From contig NZ_JH601088.1 in assembly GCF_000245755.1 (NCBI RefSeq), forward strand, positions 459,295-523,294: 64,000 nucleotides of DNA. Direction: 5' to 3'. Within the stretch, counting starts at the first letter, position 1; every line of letters begins with the position of its first letter. The notes beneath the pieces are model-generated. The model was not told the DNA's origin and searched no databases. It worked only from the letters and a program-made list of their open reading frames with translations. The DNA comes from Helcococcus kunzii ATCC 51366 (GTDB lineage Bacteria > Bacillota > Clostridia > Tissierellales > Peptoniphilaceae). Positions 22,101-31,245 of this stretch are shown here, piece by piece. The position numbers and the translations under genes were made by a program.

Positions 22101-22731
22101 CCTTCCATTTAATGTAAATCTAAGAAAAGACATTGTTGATGGAGAATATATTGAAATAGGTACAAAATTAACTGAAGGTTCTGTAAATCCACATGAATAC
22201 TTAGAATTATTAGGTACACAAGCGGTTCAAGATTATATCATTAAGGAAATTCAAAAGGTATATAGATTACAAGGGGTAGACATTGATGATAAGCATATTG
22301 AAATTATCATTAAACAAATGCTACAAAAGGTAAATATCTTAGATCCAGGTGAATCTGACTTATTAGTTGGTACATTACAAAATAGAAGTTATGTTGAAAA
22401 AGTGAATGCTCAATTAAGAGAAGAAGGTAAAAAAGAAGTAGAATACGAACATGTATTGCTTGGTATCACAAAAGCAAGTATTGCTTCTGATTCATTCTTA
22501 TCTGCTGCTTCATTCCAAGAAACAACAAGAGTTCTAACAGATGCATCAATCAAGGCTAAGACAGATGATTTAATGGGATTAAAAGAAAATATCATTATTG
22601 GTAAACTAATCCCTGCTGGTACTGGTATAAGCAGATATACAAAAGTAGAAGATTCTGATGAAAATGAACCAGAGGAAGTGGAAGAAGAAGTTGAAAATCA
22701 AGACGAAAAGGCAAATGCAATTAGCGAATAG
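19150..22731 (+). CDS. rpoC: RNA polymerase beta prime subunit
   Basis: The beta prime subunit has 1193 aa. An N-terminal zinc-binding module has CACGK and CEKCG, the invariant [12 protein letters not shown] holding the catalytic magnesium lies near 450, a second zinc site has [13 protein letters not shown], and the bridge/trigger region ([24 protein letters not shown]) is present. AGAAAGGAG precedes the start. The C-terminus has an acidic Glu-rich tail after the last conserved block. It follows rpoB in the same transcript. Confidence 0.98.
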   Translation: MTSFKSMQIGLASPEMMREWSRGEVKKPETINYRTLKPEKEGLFCQKIFGPTKDYECACGKYKRIRYKGVICEKCGVEVTKSKVRRERMGHIELATPVSHIWYFKGIPSRMGLLLDMSPKSLEKVLYFANYVVTDPGTCDEVAYKQILTETEYNKLYIEYGDEFQAEMGAEAIEKLLSHIDLDKTHAELSEQLETASGQKKVRIYRRLEVIESFIQSGNRPEWMCLRVLPVIPPDIRPMVQLEGGRFATSDLNDLYRRVINRNNRLKRLLEIGAPDIIVRNEKRMLQESVDALIDNGRRGKPVTGASNRPLKSLSDMLKGKTGRFRQNLLGKRVDYSGRSVIVVGPELAFYQCGLPKDMALELFKPFIMERLVSNDDAKNIRSAKKLIDRKNPVVWGALEEVIKDHPVLLNRAPTLHRLGIQAFEPVLVEGKAIKLHPLVCNAYNADFDGDQMAVHVPLSAEAQAEARLLMMSTNNILAPKDGKPITTPTQDMVLGSYYLTSDFDAEDTDYLFSDYEEMIKALENKIIHLHSRVGVKVKRSEDDKGQIVKSTVGRFIFNHEIPQDLGIVDRKVNPYGLEVDTLVDSKMLSKIIDKSFHKYGNIRTARLLDYIKKRGFNYSTRASISIGMADVIVPEEKASIIDAADEKIVEIEEHTEMGMYTEEERYNQVIRTWEQATEDVTNALMKNLPDSNSIAIMARSGARGSVRQIRQLGGMRGLMASTTGRTIEIPVKANFREGLSVQEFFISTHGSRKGLSDTAIRTADSGYLTRRLVDVSQDVIIREEDCGTDSYIVVKDILEGKEVIEKLRDRIIGRTSFEDILNPITGKIIVHKNEIITEEMADEITKEHVMEKFGGETEIIKIEEVKIRSALECKTEHGICSKCYGRNLATGKETNIGEAVGIIAAQSIGEPGTQLTMRTFHTGGVAGGGAITQGLPRVEELFEGRKPKGQAIIARNSGIVQIDDSEERIKVFIKDDEETSKYILPFNVNLRKDIVDGEYIEIGTKLTEGSVNPHEYLELLGTQAVQDYIIKEIQKVYRLQGVDIDDKHIEIIIKQMLQKVNILDPGESDLLVGTLQNRSYVEKVNAQLREEGKKEVEYEHVLLGITKASIASDSFLSAASFQETTRVLTDASIKAKTDDLMGLKENIIIGKLIPAGTGISRYTKVEDSDENEPEEVEEEVENQDEKANAISE

Positions 22732-22740
22732 CCTAAATGC

Positions 22741-22769
22741 TTGACATTAAAAAATAGTAATGATAAAAT
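22741..22769 (+). promoter_or_regulatory. Promoter of the rpsL-rpsG-fusA operon
   Basis: TTGACA (22741-22746), a 17-base spacer and TAAAAT (22764-22769) start 9 bases after the rpoC stop. The spacing is ideal and the leader to rpsL is about 95 bases. Confidence 0.8.
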
Positions 22770-22782
22770 AGTTTAGTCAATG

Positions 22783-22839
22783 GGCATATTGTAGTCAAAA
22801 TCACAATATGCCTTATGACAAACATCAACGATTGTTGAT
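22783..22839 (+). promoter_or_regulatory. Two leader hairpins upstream of rpsL
   Basis: A 9-bp perfect stem GGCATATTG / CAATATGCC (22783-22812, 12-base loop) is followed by ATCAAC-GATT-GTTGAT (22824-22839). Both lie between the promoter and the ribosome site of rpsL. They could be a partial terminator for rpoBC readthrough or a control element for the str operon; there is no strong U run. Confidence 0.45.
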
Positions 22840-22869
22840 ATATAAATATAAAGAAAAGGAGGTGCTAGA

Positions 22870-23277
22870 ATGCCTACAATTAACCAACTAATTAGGAATA
22901 ATAGAAAAACTGAAAAGCAAAAATCAAATACTCCTGCATTAGGTTACAATTTTAATACATTACACAAAAAGGAAACTCCTGTTAACTCTCCACAAAAGAG
23001 AGGTGTATGTACATCTGTAAGAACTGTAACACCTAAAAAACCTAACTCAGCTTTACGTAAAGTAGCCAGAGTAAGATTAACAAATGGAGCAGAAGTTCTT
23101 TCTTATATTCCAGGTATCGGACACAACTTACAAGAACACTCTGTTGTACTTATAAGAGGTGGTAGAGTAAAAGACTTACCAGGGGTAAGATACCATATCA
23201 TTAGAGGAACATTAGATACAGCCGGCGTTTCAGGTAGAAAGCAAGGTAGATCTAAATACGGTGCTAAAAAGGCTTAA
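22870..23277 (+). CDS. rpsL: 30S ribosomal protein S12
   Basis: S12 is the decoding-centre protein of the small subunit, 135 aa. The conserved [17 protein letters not shown] and [13 protein letters not shown] blocks, which contain the streptomycin-resistance positions, are both present. Compared with the shortest S12 forms there is an insertion of about a dozen residues near position 20-35 ([13 protein letters not shown]), as in several Firmicutes. AAAGGAGGTG lies just upstream. First gene of the str operon. Confidence 0.98.
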   Translation: MPTINQLIRNNRKTEKQKSNTPALGYNFNTLHKKETPVNSPQKRGVCTSVRTVTPKKPNSALRKVARVRLTNGAEVLSYIPGIGHNLQEHSVVLIRGGRVKDLPGVRYHIIRGTLDTAGVSGRKQGRSKYGAKKA

Positions 23278-23338
23278 TAGCAGCACAAATTAAATAGTAG
23301 AGTGCTTTTGTTTAGATTTATATATCAACAATGCACTG

Positions 23339-23356
23339 TCGACTTGAGATAGTCGA
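23339..23356 (+). promoter_or_regulatory. Small hairpin upstream of rpsG
   Basis: TCGACT-TGAGAT-AGTCGA is a perfect 6-bp stem with a 6-base loop, 40 bases before the rpsG start. In other bacteria S7 binds the rpsL-rpsG gap to control the operon; a similar role here is only a possibility. Confidence 0.35.
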
Positions 23357-23395
23357 GTACCAATGAATTATTTTTATGGTAAGGAGGGAAGAAAA

Positions 23396-23866
23396 GTGCC
23401 AAGAAAAAATAGTGTCCCAAAAAGGGAAGTATTACCTGATCCAGTTTACGGTGACAGAGTAGTAACAAAATTAATTAACAATGTTATGCTTGATGGTAAA
23501 AGAGGTATAGCTCAAAAAATAGTATATGGCGCGTTTGAAAAAATTGCAGAAACAACTGGCGAAGAAGCTTTAGAAGTTTTCCAAAAAGCAATGAACAACA
23601 TCATGCCTCTTCTAGAAGTTAAAGCTAGAAGAATTGGTGGTGCAACATATCAAGTGCCTATGGAAGTTAGACCTGCAAGAAGACAAACTTTAGCTTTAAG
23701 ATGGTTAGTGTTATATTCTAGAAATAGAGGCGAAAAAACAATGACTGAAAGATTAAGCAAAGAGATTTTAGACGCTTCTAACAATACTGGTTCAAGTGTA
23801 AAGAAAAAAGAAGAAATGCACAAAATGGCTGAAGCTAATAGAGCTTTTGCACATTTCAGATATTAA
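23396..23866 (+). CDS. rpsG: 30S ribosomal protein S7
   Basis: S7 nucleates assembly of the 30S head by binding 16S rRNA, 156 aa. I start it at GTG 23396 (giving the family N-terminus MPRKN...[11 protein letters not shown]), which has AAGGAGGG 8 bases upstream. An in-frame ATG at 23363 would add 11 residues foreign to S7 and has no ribosome site. The conserved [18 protein letters not shown] block is present. Confidence 0.98.
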   Translation: MPRKNSVPKREVLPDPVYGDRVVTKLINNVMLDGKRGIAQKIVYGAFEKIAETTGEEALEVFQKAMNNIMPLLEVKARRIGGATYQVPMEVRPARRQTLALRWLVLYSRNRGEKTMTERLSKEILDASNNTGSSVKKKEEMHKMAEANRAFAHFRY

Positions 23867-23891
23867 TAGTTAAATTAATAAGGAGAAAACA

Positions 23892-25985
23892 GTGCCAGAT
23901 ATTAGTTTAGAAAAAATTAGAAACGTCGGAATAATGGCTCATATTGATGCTGGTAAAACAACAGTAACAGAGAGAATATTATTCTATACAGGTAAAATTC
24001 ATAAAATGGGTGATACACACGACGGTACAGCAGTAATGGATACCATGGATCAAGAAAGAGAAAGAGGTATCACAATTGCTTCAGCTGCTACAACAGCTTA
24101 CTGGAAAGGAAATAAGATTAACATTATCGACACTCCAGGGCACGTTGACTTTACAGTTGAAGTAGAAAGATCCTTAAGAGTTCTTGATGGTGCGGTAGCA
24201 TTATTTGACGCTAAGAGCGGTGTAGAACCTCAATCAGAAACAGTGTGGAGACAAGCTGATAAATATGGTGTACCAAGAATTTGTTTCATTAATAAAATGG
24301 ATGCAACTGGTGCAGACTATTTAATGGCTGTTAATACAATTAAAGATAAATTAAAAGCTAATGCAGTTCCAATAGAATTACCAATCGGTAATGCACAAAG
24401 TTTTAGTGGTATTATCGACTTAGTAGAAATGGATGCAGTAGTTTATGACGAAAATGATGAAACTGGTGAATCAGCAAAAGTTGTTGAAATCCCAGAAGAA
24501 TACAGAGAACAAGCAGAAGAATACAGAAATTACTTAATCGAAGCTGTAGCTGATTCTGACGAAGAAATTATGATGAAATTCTTAGATGAAGAAGAAATTA
24601 CAGTTGAAGAATTAAGAGCAGCAGTAAGAGTATCAACATTAAATAGAGATATCTACCCAGTATTATGTGGTTCAGCATATAAGAAGAGAGGGGTACAATC
24701 TTTAATCGATGCAATGGTATACTACTTACCAGCTCCAAATGACATTCCTGCTATTAAAGGTACATTACCAAAGAAAACTGAAGAAGAAGAAACTGTTGAA
24801 GCAGAAAGACACTCAAGTGTTGAAGAACCATTTGCAGCACTAGCATTTAAGGTAGTAGCTGATGAATATGTTGGTAAATTAACATACTTTAGAGTGTACT
24901 CTGGTGAAATATCTTCTGGTTCATATGTATATAATTCTACAAAAGGTAAGAGAGAAAGAATAGGACGTATCCTAGAAATGCACTCAAACCAAAGAACAGA
25001 ATTAGAATCAATTTCAGCTGGTAATATCGGTGCAGCAATTGGATTAAAAGATACAACAACTGGTGATACATTATGTGATCAAAATAATCAAATTATTCTT
25101 GAAAACATGGAATTCCCAGAACCAGTTATCTCAGTTGCTATCGAACCAAAAACAAAAGCATCTCAAGAAAAAATGGGTATTGCTTTAGGTAAATTAGCAG
25201 AAGAAGATCCAACATTTAGAACATTTACAAATCAAGAAACAGGACAAACAATCATCGCAGGTATGGGTGAGTTACACCTTGAAGTTATAGTAGATAGATT
25301 GTTAAGAGAGTTCAAAGTAGAAGCTAATGTAGGTAATCCTCAAGTATCATATAGAGAATCTATCACAAAAGAAGCAGAAGCAGAAGGTAAATTTGTACGT
25401 CAATCTGGTGGTCGTGGTCAATACGGTCATGTAAGATTGAAAGTTAAACCAAATGAACCAGGAAAAGGAATTGAATTCATCGACGCTATCGTTGGTGGGG
25501 TAGTTCCAAGAGAATACATTGGTTCTGTTGAAAAAGGTGTTAGAGAAGCTTGTGAAGCCGGAGTATTAGCTGGATATCCTTTATTAGATATCGAAGTTAC
25601 ATTATACGATGGTTCATACCACGAAGTTGACTCATCTGAAACAGCATTCCAAATTGCTGGTGCAATGGGATTAAGAGCTGCAGTTGAAAAAGCTGGTCCA
25701 GCTTTATTAGAACCAATTGAAAAAGTTGAAATAGTTACTCCAGAAGAATATCTTGGTGATGTTATGGGAGATGTTTCTTCAAGAAGAGGTAGAGTTGATG
25801 GTATGGGAACAAGAGAAGGTGTTCAAATCGTAGATGCATTCATTCCTTTATCTGAAATGTTTGGTTACGCAACATCATTAAGATCAAATACACAAGGTAG
25901 AGCAACATATTCAATGCAATTTGACCACTATGAACAAGTTCCAAATAGCATTAAAGAAAAAGTACTAGAAGGAAAAAAATCATAA
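23892..25985 (+). CDS. fusA: Elongation factor G
   Basis: EF-G is the translocation GTPase, 697 aa, starting at GTG with AAGGAG 8 bases upstream. GTPase motifs are [14 protein letters not shown] and NKMD. The switch I RGITI stretch, domain [14 protein letters not shown] and the C-terminal [18 protein letters not shown] block are all present. It belongs to the rpsL-rpsG-fusA operon. Confidence 0.98.
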   Translation: MPDISLEKIRNVGIMAHIDAGKTTVTERILFYTGKIHKMGDTHDGTAVMDTMDQERERGITIASAATTAYWKGNKINIIDTPGHVDFTVEVERSLRVLDGAVALFDAKSGVEPQSETVWRQADKYGVPRICFINKMDATGADYLMAVNTIKDKLKANAVPIELPIGNAQSFSGIIDLVEMDAVVYDENDETGESAKVVEIPEEYREQAEEYRNYLIEAVADSDEEIMMKFLDEEEITVEELRAAVRVSTLNRDIYPVLCGSAYKKRGVQSLIDAMVYYLPAPNDIPAIKGTLPKKTEEEETVEAERHSSVEEPFAALAFKVVADEYVGKLTYFRVYSGEISSGSYVYNSTKGKRERIGRILEMHSNQRTELESISAGNIGAAIGLKDTTTGDTLCDQNNQIILENMEFPEPVISVAIEPKTKASQEKMGIALGKLAEEDPTFRTFTNQETGQTIIAGMGELHLEVIVDRLLREFKVEANVGNPQVSYRESITKEAEAEGKFVRQSGGRGQYGHVRLKVKPNEPGKGIEFIDAIVGGVVPREYIGSVEKGVREACEAGVLAGYPLLDIEVTLYDGSYHEVDSSETAFQIAGAMGLRAAVEKAGPALLEPIEKVEIVTPEEYLGDVMGDVSSRRGRVDGMGTREGVQIVDAFIPLSEMFGYATSLRSNTQGRATYSMQFDHYEQVPNSIKEKVLEGKKS

Positions 25986-26050
25986 TTTATTATTAAATTT
26001 ATAGTATATATAGTATAATATAAAATATAAAGAAAATTTGGGAGGAAGAA

Positions 26051-27244
26051 ATGGCAAAAGGTAAATTTGTAAAAGAAAAACCACACGTAAATATCGGTAC
26101 AATTGGTCACGTTGACCACGGTAAAACAACAACTACAGCTGCAATCACAATGGTATTAAACAAAAGATTTGGTACAGGTGAAGCTATAGATTACGCAAAT
26201 ATCGATAAAGCACCAGAAGAAAGAGAAAGAGGTATTACAATCAATACTTCTCACGTAGAATACGAAACAGCTAACAGACACTACGCTCACGTAGACTGTC
26301 CAGGACACGCTGACTACGTTAAAAACATGATCACAGGTGCTGCTCAAATGGACGGTGCTATCTTAATCGTATCAGCTGCTGACGGTCCAATGCCTCAAAC
26401 AAGAGAACACATCTTACTTGCAAGACAAGTTGGTGTGCCAAGAATCGTAGTATTCTTAAACAAAGAAGACCAAGTAGATGATCCAGAATTAATCGAATTA
26501 GTAGAAATGGAAGTAAGAGAATTACTTACAGAATACGAATACGATGGAGACAACACACCATTCGTAGTTGGTTCAGGATTAAAAGCTATCCAAGATCCAG
26601 ACGGAGAATGGGGAGATAAAATCGTTAAATTAATGGAAGCTGTTGACGAATGGATTCCAACACCAGAAAGACAAACTGACAAACCATTCTCAATGCCAGT
26701 AGAAGACGTATTCTCTATCACAGGTAGAGGTACAGTAGCTACAGGTAGAGTTGAAAGAGGTGTTGTTAAAGTTGGTGATAACGTAGAAATCGTTGGTTTA
26801 GTAGACAAACCTGAAACAGTAGTAGTTACAGGGGTAGAAATGTTTAGAAAACAACTTGACTTAGCTGAAGCTGGAGATAACATCGGAGCATTATTAAGAG
26901 GTGTTACAAGAGACGGCGTTGAAAGAGGACAAGTTTTAGCAAAACCAGGAACAATTAAACCACATACAAAATTTGAAGGTGAAGTTTACGTATTAACAAA
27001 AGAAGAAGGTGGTAGACATACTCCATTCTTCTCAGGATACAGACCACAATTCTTCTTAAGAACAACAGACGTTACAGGTGATATCCAATTACCTGAAGGT
27101 GTTGAAATGGTTATGCCTGGAGATAACGCAACATTCACAATCTCATTAATTTCTCCAATCGCGATCGAAGAAGGTTTAAGATTCGCTGTTAGAGAAGGTG
27201 GTAGAACAGTTGCTTCAGGAGTTGTTTCAAAAATTATTGAATAA
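26051..27244 (+). CDS. tuf: Elongation factor Tu
   Basis: EF-Tu brings aminoacyl-tRNA to the ribosome, 397 aa. GTP-binding motifs [14 protein letters not shown] and NKED are intact. Codon use is strongly biased to the C-ending codons AAC, ATC, TTC, GAC and TAC, much more than in neighbouring genes, as expected for one of the most expressed proteins. GGGAGGAAG precedes the ATG. The 65-base gap from fusA contains a TATAAT-like element, so it may have its own promoter as well. Confidence 0.98.
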   Translation: MAKGKFVKEKPHVNIGTIGHVDHGKTTTTAAITMVLNKRFGTGEAIDYANIDKAPEERERGITINTSHVEYETANRHYAHVDCPGHADYVKNMITGAAQMDGAILIVSAADGPMPQTREHILLARQVGVPRIVVFLNKEDQVDDPELIELVEMEVRELLTEYEYDGDNTPFVVGSGLKAIQDPDGEWGDKIVKLMEAVDEWIPTPERQTDKPFSMPVEDVFSITGRGTVATGRVERGVVKVGDNVEIVGLVDKPETVVVTGVEMFRKQLDLAEAGDNIGALLRGVTRDGVERGQVLAKPGTIKPHTKFEGEVYVLTKEEGGRHTPFFSGYRPQFFLRTTDVTGDIQLPEGVEMVMPGDNATFTISLISPIAIEEGLRFAVREGGRTVASGVVSKIIE

Positions 27245-27259
27245 TTCTAGATAACTAAG

Positions 27260-27294
27260 AAGAGTATTGAAGAAATTCAGTACTCTTTTTTTGA
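27260..27294 (+). terminator. Terminator after tuf
   Basis: AAGAGTATTGAA pairs with TTCAGTACTCTT around a GAAA loop, followed by a T run. It ends the long str-type transcription unit. Confidence 0.9.
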
Positions 27295-27398
27295 TTGAAA
27301 AAATGTGTTGTGGATGAGCTATATAGTGTTTGGAATTCGGCAATAGGTTGAAGTAAAGTAATTGCCTAATATATATGAATAACATTTAGGAACCGATA

Positions 27399-27542
27399 TT
27401 ACTTGGTTATTTTAAAATATTATTTTTACCAAGTAGTAAATATATCAAATTTACTTGGTTATTTTAAATAATTGTGATATACCAAGTAAAATGGTTGAAA
27501 TTTTTACTTTGTAAATTTCAAAATCTTAAATAACCAAGTAAA
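27399..27542. repeat. Intergenic palindrome array, TTACTTGG/CCAAGTAA family, locus 1
   Basis: Six alternately oriented copies of an element with core TTACTTGGTTATTTTAAA occur at about 27399, 27428, 27451, 27480, 27503 (degenerate) and 27528, so that neighbouring copies can fold into three successive hairpins. No coding capacity. The same family forms a longer array at 44405-44668. The gap 27295-27691 holds nothing else apart from a weak tdk promoter (TATAAT at 27659-27664). Confidence 0.8.
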
Positions 27543-27691
27543 TCTAAAATTTAATATAAAAAAACTAAAGAGTGTTAATTGTTAAATTAGATTATATAAC
27601 TACAAAACTATTTCTAAATTCTTAAACAATTTCAATTTAATAATCCATTATTCTTTGCTATAATTAGTATAGTAAATTTTTAGGAGATATT

Positions 27692-28309
27692 ATGGCTAAG
27701 TTATATTTTAGATATGGTGCAATGAATTCAGGAAAATCAACAGCTCTTATGCAAGTGGCTCACAATTACGAAGAAAGGGGTATGGCGGTAAGGGTATTGA
27801 AGCCTGCTATTGATTCGAAGGGTGATGATAGTGTAGTTTCACGTTTGGGTATAAAGAGAAAAGTTGATTATAGAATAGAAAAAGATGATAATTTATATGA
27901 AAATTTTTCTAAAATAGAGGGAGGTCAAAATATTTCTTGTATTATCGTTGATGAAGTACAATTTTTAACGGCTGATCAGATTGATCAATTAATGAAGATT
28001 GCAGTTTTGAAAGATGTACCAGTTATATGTTATGGATTGAGGACTGACTTTAAGACAAAAGGCTTTGAAGGTTCTGAAAGATTATTGCTTATTGCACATT
28101 CAATTGAAGAATTAAAGACAATTTGTAGATGTGGAAGAAAAGCTATCTTTAATGGACGTAAAATAGATGGTCTTTTTGTTTTTGAAGGAAGCCAAGTAGC
28201 TATTGATGGTGAACAAAAAGTTGAGTACGAATCAATGTGTGCAAAATGCTATTTTGAACGTTTAGAAGAGGAGTCAAGACGTTTGGAAGGCGATCAAATG
28301 ACCTTTTAA
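27692..28309 (+). CDS. tdk: Thymidine kinase
   Basis: This is the cytoplasmic salvage kinase converting thymidine to dTMP, type II family, 205 aa. P-loop GAMNSGKST lies at 9-17, Walker B/active-site VDEVQF near 89-94, and a zinc module is formed by CRCG near 147-150 and CAKC near 183-186. TTAGGAG precedes the ATG. It stands alone between two repeat-containing gaps. Confidence 0.96.
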   Translation: MAKLYFRYGAMNSGKSTALMQVAHNYEERGMAVRVLKPAIDSKGDDSVVSRLGIKRKVDYRIEKDDNLYENFSKIEGGQNISCIIVDEVQFLTADQIDQLMKIAVLKDVPVICYGLRTDFKTKGFEGSERLLLIAHSIEELKTICRCGRKAIFNGRKIDGLFVFEGSQVAIDGEQKVEYESMCAKCYFERLEEESRRLEGDQMTF

Positions 28310-28357
28310 TATATGATTAATTTTCAATTATTTATATGAGTATCGTCTATAATGAAT

Positions 28358-28376
28358 CCTCTAAATATTTTAGAGG
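28358..28376. repeat. Small inverted repeat after tdk
   Basis: CCTCTAAA-TAT-TTTAGAGG, a perfect 8-bp stem, about 50 bases after the tdk stop. There is no U run, so terminator function is unclear. Confidence 0.4.
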
Positions 28377-28421
28377 GATGTAAAAAATATAGGCGGATAT
28401 AATAGCATTGTATAGAAAAAT

Positions 28422-28450
28422 AAAGGGACTGTTGCAAAACAATCTCTTTT
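28422..28450 (+). terminator. Probable terminator downstream of tdk
   Basis: An imperfect hairpin built around GTTG-CAAAA-CAAT with outer AAAG/CTTT pairs and a terminal T run. Its sequence is related to the TGTTGCAAAA hairpin after the ftsEX operon. Confidence 0.4.
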
Positions 28451-28511
28451 ATGAGTAAAAAAATGTGTTGTCTTTTCAAATTGGCAATATGTTGATAAAA
28501 GATTAAATAAT

Positions 28512-28560
28512 AAAAGAGGAGCTATGCAACTACTAAAAGTAATTTTGCACCAGCTCCTTT
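28512..28560 (-). terminator. Terminator of the arginase gene (minus strand)
   Basis: GGAGCT (28518-28523) and TGCAA (28525-28529) pair with TTGCA (28545-28549) and AGCTCC (28552-28557). Read on the minus strand the hairpin ends in TCTTTTATTATTT, right after the arginase stop. Confidence 0.7.
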
Positions 28561-28577
28561 GTTATTGTTGAAACTTT

Positions 28578-29486
28578 TTAATACTTTCCTAATTCTTCAG
28601 CAAATATATTTAACATTTTAAGTACTGAATTTAATGTTATATTTTCTATATCTTTCTTTGGATTATATTCAACAAAGTCGATTGATTTAATTAATTTTGT
28701 TTGGATAAGTTTTCTAATAATTATCTCTGATTGTTCATGGTCAAATCCATCTTCAACTGGCGTACCTGTTCCTGGTACTAAGCTTATATCCATTGAGTCT
28801 ATATCATAGCTGAAATGGACTTTATTAATGCCTTTATTGTTTATATCGTCAATAATTTCGTTAAGGCATTTATTTACACCTTTTGTGTGTACATCATCCA
28901 TATACCACACATTCACACCGTATTTATCTATAATGTCATATTCGCCTTCATCAACACTTCTTGCTCCTAAAATATAGATATTTTCTGGTTTAATTTTATG
29001 TCCTTTGAAATATACATTTGTCAATTTGTCATCACCTAGCCCAAAAGAAGCTGCAAGTGGCATACCGTGAATATTTCCTGAAGGAGAGGTTTCTGTATCA
29101 TTTATATCTGCATGTGCATCAACCCAAACTATTGCAAAATCATCTCCTAAAATACTTGAAACTCCAGCTAATGACCCGATTGCAAGAGCGTGATCTCCAC
29201 CAATTACAAATGGCATATTACCTTTTGAAAGTGAGTCGTGGACTTTATCAGCTAGATCTTCAACGGCATTCGTTACAGGAGATAAATATTTGATACTTTC
29301 ATGGTCTCTATATTTCTCTTTTTCTGATATAATTTCTACTTTAGTATCTTCTTTTACTTCTGTGATGATTCCATTTTTATTAAAAATGTCTTCAATTCCT
29401 TCTTGTATTATTTTATCTGGTCCAAATTCCACGCCAGGTCTATCAGAACCATAGTACATGGGAACCTTTATAAAATCAATTTTCAA
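28578..29486 (-). CDS. Arginase
   Basis: This ureohydrolase of 302 aa probably cleaves arginine to ornithine and urea. The binuclear manganese motifs are all visible: GGDHALAIG near 99-107, WVDAHADIN near 122-130 and SYDIDSMD near 226-233, with the substrate-loop SGNIHGMPLA between them, a combination more arginase-like than agmatinase-like. It is transcribed away from murE, with AGGAGAAC on the minus strand before the ATG. No urease or ornithine-pathway gene is adjacent. An arginase-like formiminoglutamase is the main alternative. Confidence 0.88.
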   Translation of the reverse strand: MKIDFIKVPMYYGSDRPGVEFGPDKIIQEGIEDIFNKNGIITEVKEDTKVEIISEKEKYRDHESIKYLSPVTNAVEDLADKVHDSLSKGNMPFVIGGDHALAIGSLAGVSSILGDDFAIVWVDAHADINDTETSPSGNIHGMPLAASFGLGDDKLTNVYFKGHKIKPENIYILGARSVDEGEYDIIDKYGVNVWYMDDVHTKGVNKCLNEIIDDINNKGINKVHFSYDIDSMDISLVPGTGTPVEDGFDHEQSEIIIRKLIQTKLIKSIDFVEYNPKKDIENITLNSVLKMLNIFAEELGKY

Positions 29487-29524
29487 TTTGTTCTCCTAAC
29501 AATTTATATTATTAATTTGATTTG

Positions 29525-29553
29525 TTGAAAATGTAAATCTCTAGTTATATAAT
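29525..29553 (+). promoter_or_regulatory. Promoter of murE
   Basis: TTGAAA (29525-29530), a 17-base spacer and TATAAT (29548-29553), about 60 bases before murE. Confidence 0.7.
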
Positions 29554-29615
29554 TAATAGAGTATTTATTTAGAACAACTATATTATATAACAATAAAAGT
29601 AAAAATGGGGAAAAT

Positions 29616-31106
29616 ATGAAAAAGTTACAAGAGTTTATTAATTTATTAAAAGAAACAGATAATTTTGTGGAAAGTCAAGGAGATAACTTAGCAATTGAAA
29701 ATATTTCTTATGACTCTAGAGATGTACAAGAAAATACTTTATTTTTCTGTAAAGGATTAAATTTTAAGGATGAATATCTAGTGGATGCAAAAGAAAAAGG
29801 CGCGAATTCATACATTTCAGAAAAGAAGATGAATGTAGATCTGCCTTATATTATTGTAAAAGATGTTAGAAAAGCGATGATGGAAATATCGAGATTCTTT
29901 TATGATTTTCCAGACACAAAAATAAAAACTATAGGTGTTACAGGTACAAAAGGAAAATCCTCAACAGTTAAATATGTAAAAAGCATATTAGACAGCTATT
30001 TAATAAAAAATGGAAAGAAACCAGCAGGAATTATTTCTACTATTAATACTTTTGATGGTATTGAAGATATATCTTCATCATTAACAACACCTGAGGCAAT
30101 AATGTTATACAGATACTTAAATAACGCCGTAAACGCGGGTTTAGAGTATATGGTAATAGAATCATCCTCTCAGGCGTTTAAATACGATAGAATGAATAAT
30201 ATTGACTTAGATGTGGCAGTATTTCTAAATATAGGAGAAGATCATGTAAGTGATATTGAGCATCCTACATTTGAAGATTATTTTAATTCTAAATTAAAAA
30301 TATTCGAAAGAACACAATTTGCAATTTATAATAAAGATGCGGACCATATTGAAAAGATTGAACATTCTATTCAAAAAAATAAAGCTGAATCTGAATCATT
30401 TTCTACTAAAGTAAATGCAGAAGCTAAATTAATTGATTATAGTTTCTTAGAATCAGGACTTAAAATTAAATTAGATTATAAAGGTGAAGAAATTGAAGTT
30501 AAAATACATCAATTAGGGACATACAATATTGAAAATGTACTAGCTGCAGTGATGATTGCAAAACATTTTGGCGTGGATAATGAATCAATTAAAGAAGGTC
30601 TTGATAATACAGAAATTAGCGGTAGAGAAGAAGTTTTCGAATCAAACGATAAAAAATATATAATGTTTGTTTCTTACGCTCATAACGAACTTAGTTTTGA
30701 TAAAGCATACGAATTTATTGAAATAAAATACCCAGAATACAAGATAGTTTCTATTTTTGGTAATAGTGGAAAAATGGCGAAAAATAGGATTGAAGGTAAT
30801 TCTAGATCAGCTGCAAAACATTCTGACCATATAATTATCGTGCCAGAAGATTCAGAATATACGGAATATGACGTTGTATATGAAAGATTGGCGCAAGAAA
30901 TAGGTAAATATACTGATAATTTTGAAAGAGCAGATTCAAGAGAAAATGGTATTAAAAAAGCTTTTAATGATGCAAAAGATAAAACGGTATTTTTCGTAGC
31001 TGGAAAAGGCTCAGAAGACTATCAAAAAGAATATGGAAAATATATACCAATAAAAAGTGATACAGATGTAGCACGTGACATCATTGAAGAATATAACAAT
31101 AAATAG
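29616..31106 (+). CDS. murE: UDP-N-acetylmuramyl-tripeptide synthetase (Lys/Orn-type MurE)
   Basis: MurE adds the third amino acid to UDP-MurNAc-dipeptide in peptidoglycan synthesis, 496 aa. The N-terminal domain has ISYDSRDVQENTLFFCKG, the ATP loop is VTGTKGKSST near 109-118, and SSSQAF and the C-terminal FGNSGKMAKNR and AGKGSEDYQ blocks follow. This is the streptococcal subtype. The DNPR signature of diaminopimelate-adding enzymes is replaced by PEDSEYTEYD, so lysine or ornithine is the likely substrate. AATGGGGAAA lies before the ATG; a terminator follows at once, so it is monocistronic. Confidence 0.92.
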   Translation: MKKLQEFINLLKETDNFVESQGDNLAIENISYDSRDVQENTLFFCKGLNFKDEYLVDAKEKGANSYISEKKMNVDLPYIIVKDVRKAMMEISRFFYDFPDTKIKTIGVTGTKGKSSTVKYVKSILDSYLIKNGKKPAGIISTINTFDGIEDISSSLTTPEAIMLYRYLNNAVNAGLEYMVIESSSQAFKYDRMNNIDLDVAVFLNIGEDHVSDIEHPTFEDYFNSKLKIFERTQFAIYNKDADHIEKIEHSIQKNKAESESFSTKVNAEAKLIDYSFLESGLKIKLDYKGEEIEVKIHQLGTYNIENVLAAVMIAKHFGVDNESIKEGLDNTEISGREEVFESNDKKYIMFVSYAHNELSFDKAYEFIEIKYPEYKIVSIFGNSGKMAKNRIEGNSRSAAKHSDHIIIVPEDSEYTEYDVVYERLAQEIGKYTDNFERADSRENGIKKAFNDAKDKTVFFVAGKGSEDYQKEYGKYIPIKSDTDVARDIIEEYNNK

Positions 31107-31112
31107 AAAAGT

Positions 31113-31159
31113 AAACTATGATTTATCTTTGATAAAATAAGATAAGTCATAGTTTTTTT
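31113..31159 (+). terminator. Terminator after murE
   Basis: AACTATGA plus TTATCTT pairs with AAGATAA plus TCATAGTT, followed by seven Ts. Confidence 0.88.
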
Positions 31160-31170
31160 ATACAAATTTA

Positions 31171-31200
31171 AATTGTTAAATCCAGTTAACAATTTTGACA
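31171..31200. promoter_or_regulatory. Operator-like palindrome and -35 of the Tad operon
   Basis: AATTGTTAA (31171-31179) and TTAACAATT (31186-31194) form a perfect 9-bp inverted repeat with a 6-base centre, abutting TTGACA at 31195-31200. The best -10 candidate, TAATAT at 31223-31228, is 22 bases away, too far for a simple sigma-A promoter, so an activator or another -10 may be used. Confidence 0.5.
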
Positions 31201-31245
31201 GTTTTTATTTTTCAAATTCTGCTAATATATATTTAGGAGGTAAAT

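Noticed and set aside
27399..27542. CRISPR-like or insertion sequence in the TTACTTGG array
   Set aside because: Orientation alternates, spacers are AT-rich and variable in length, and there is no transposase or coding frame.
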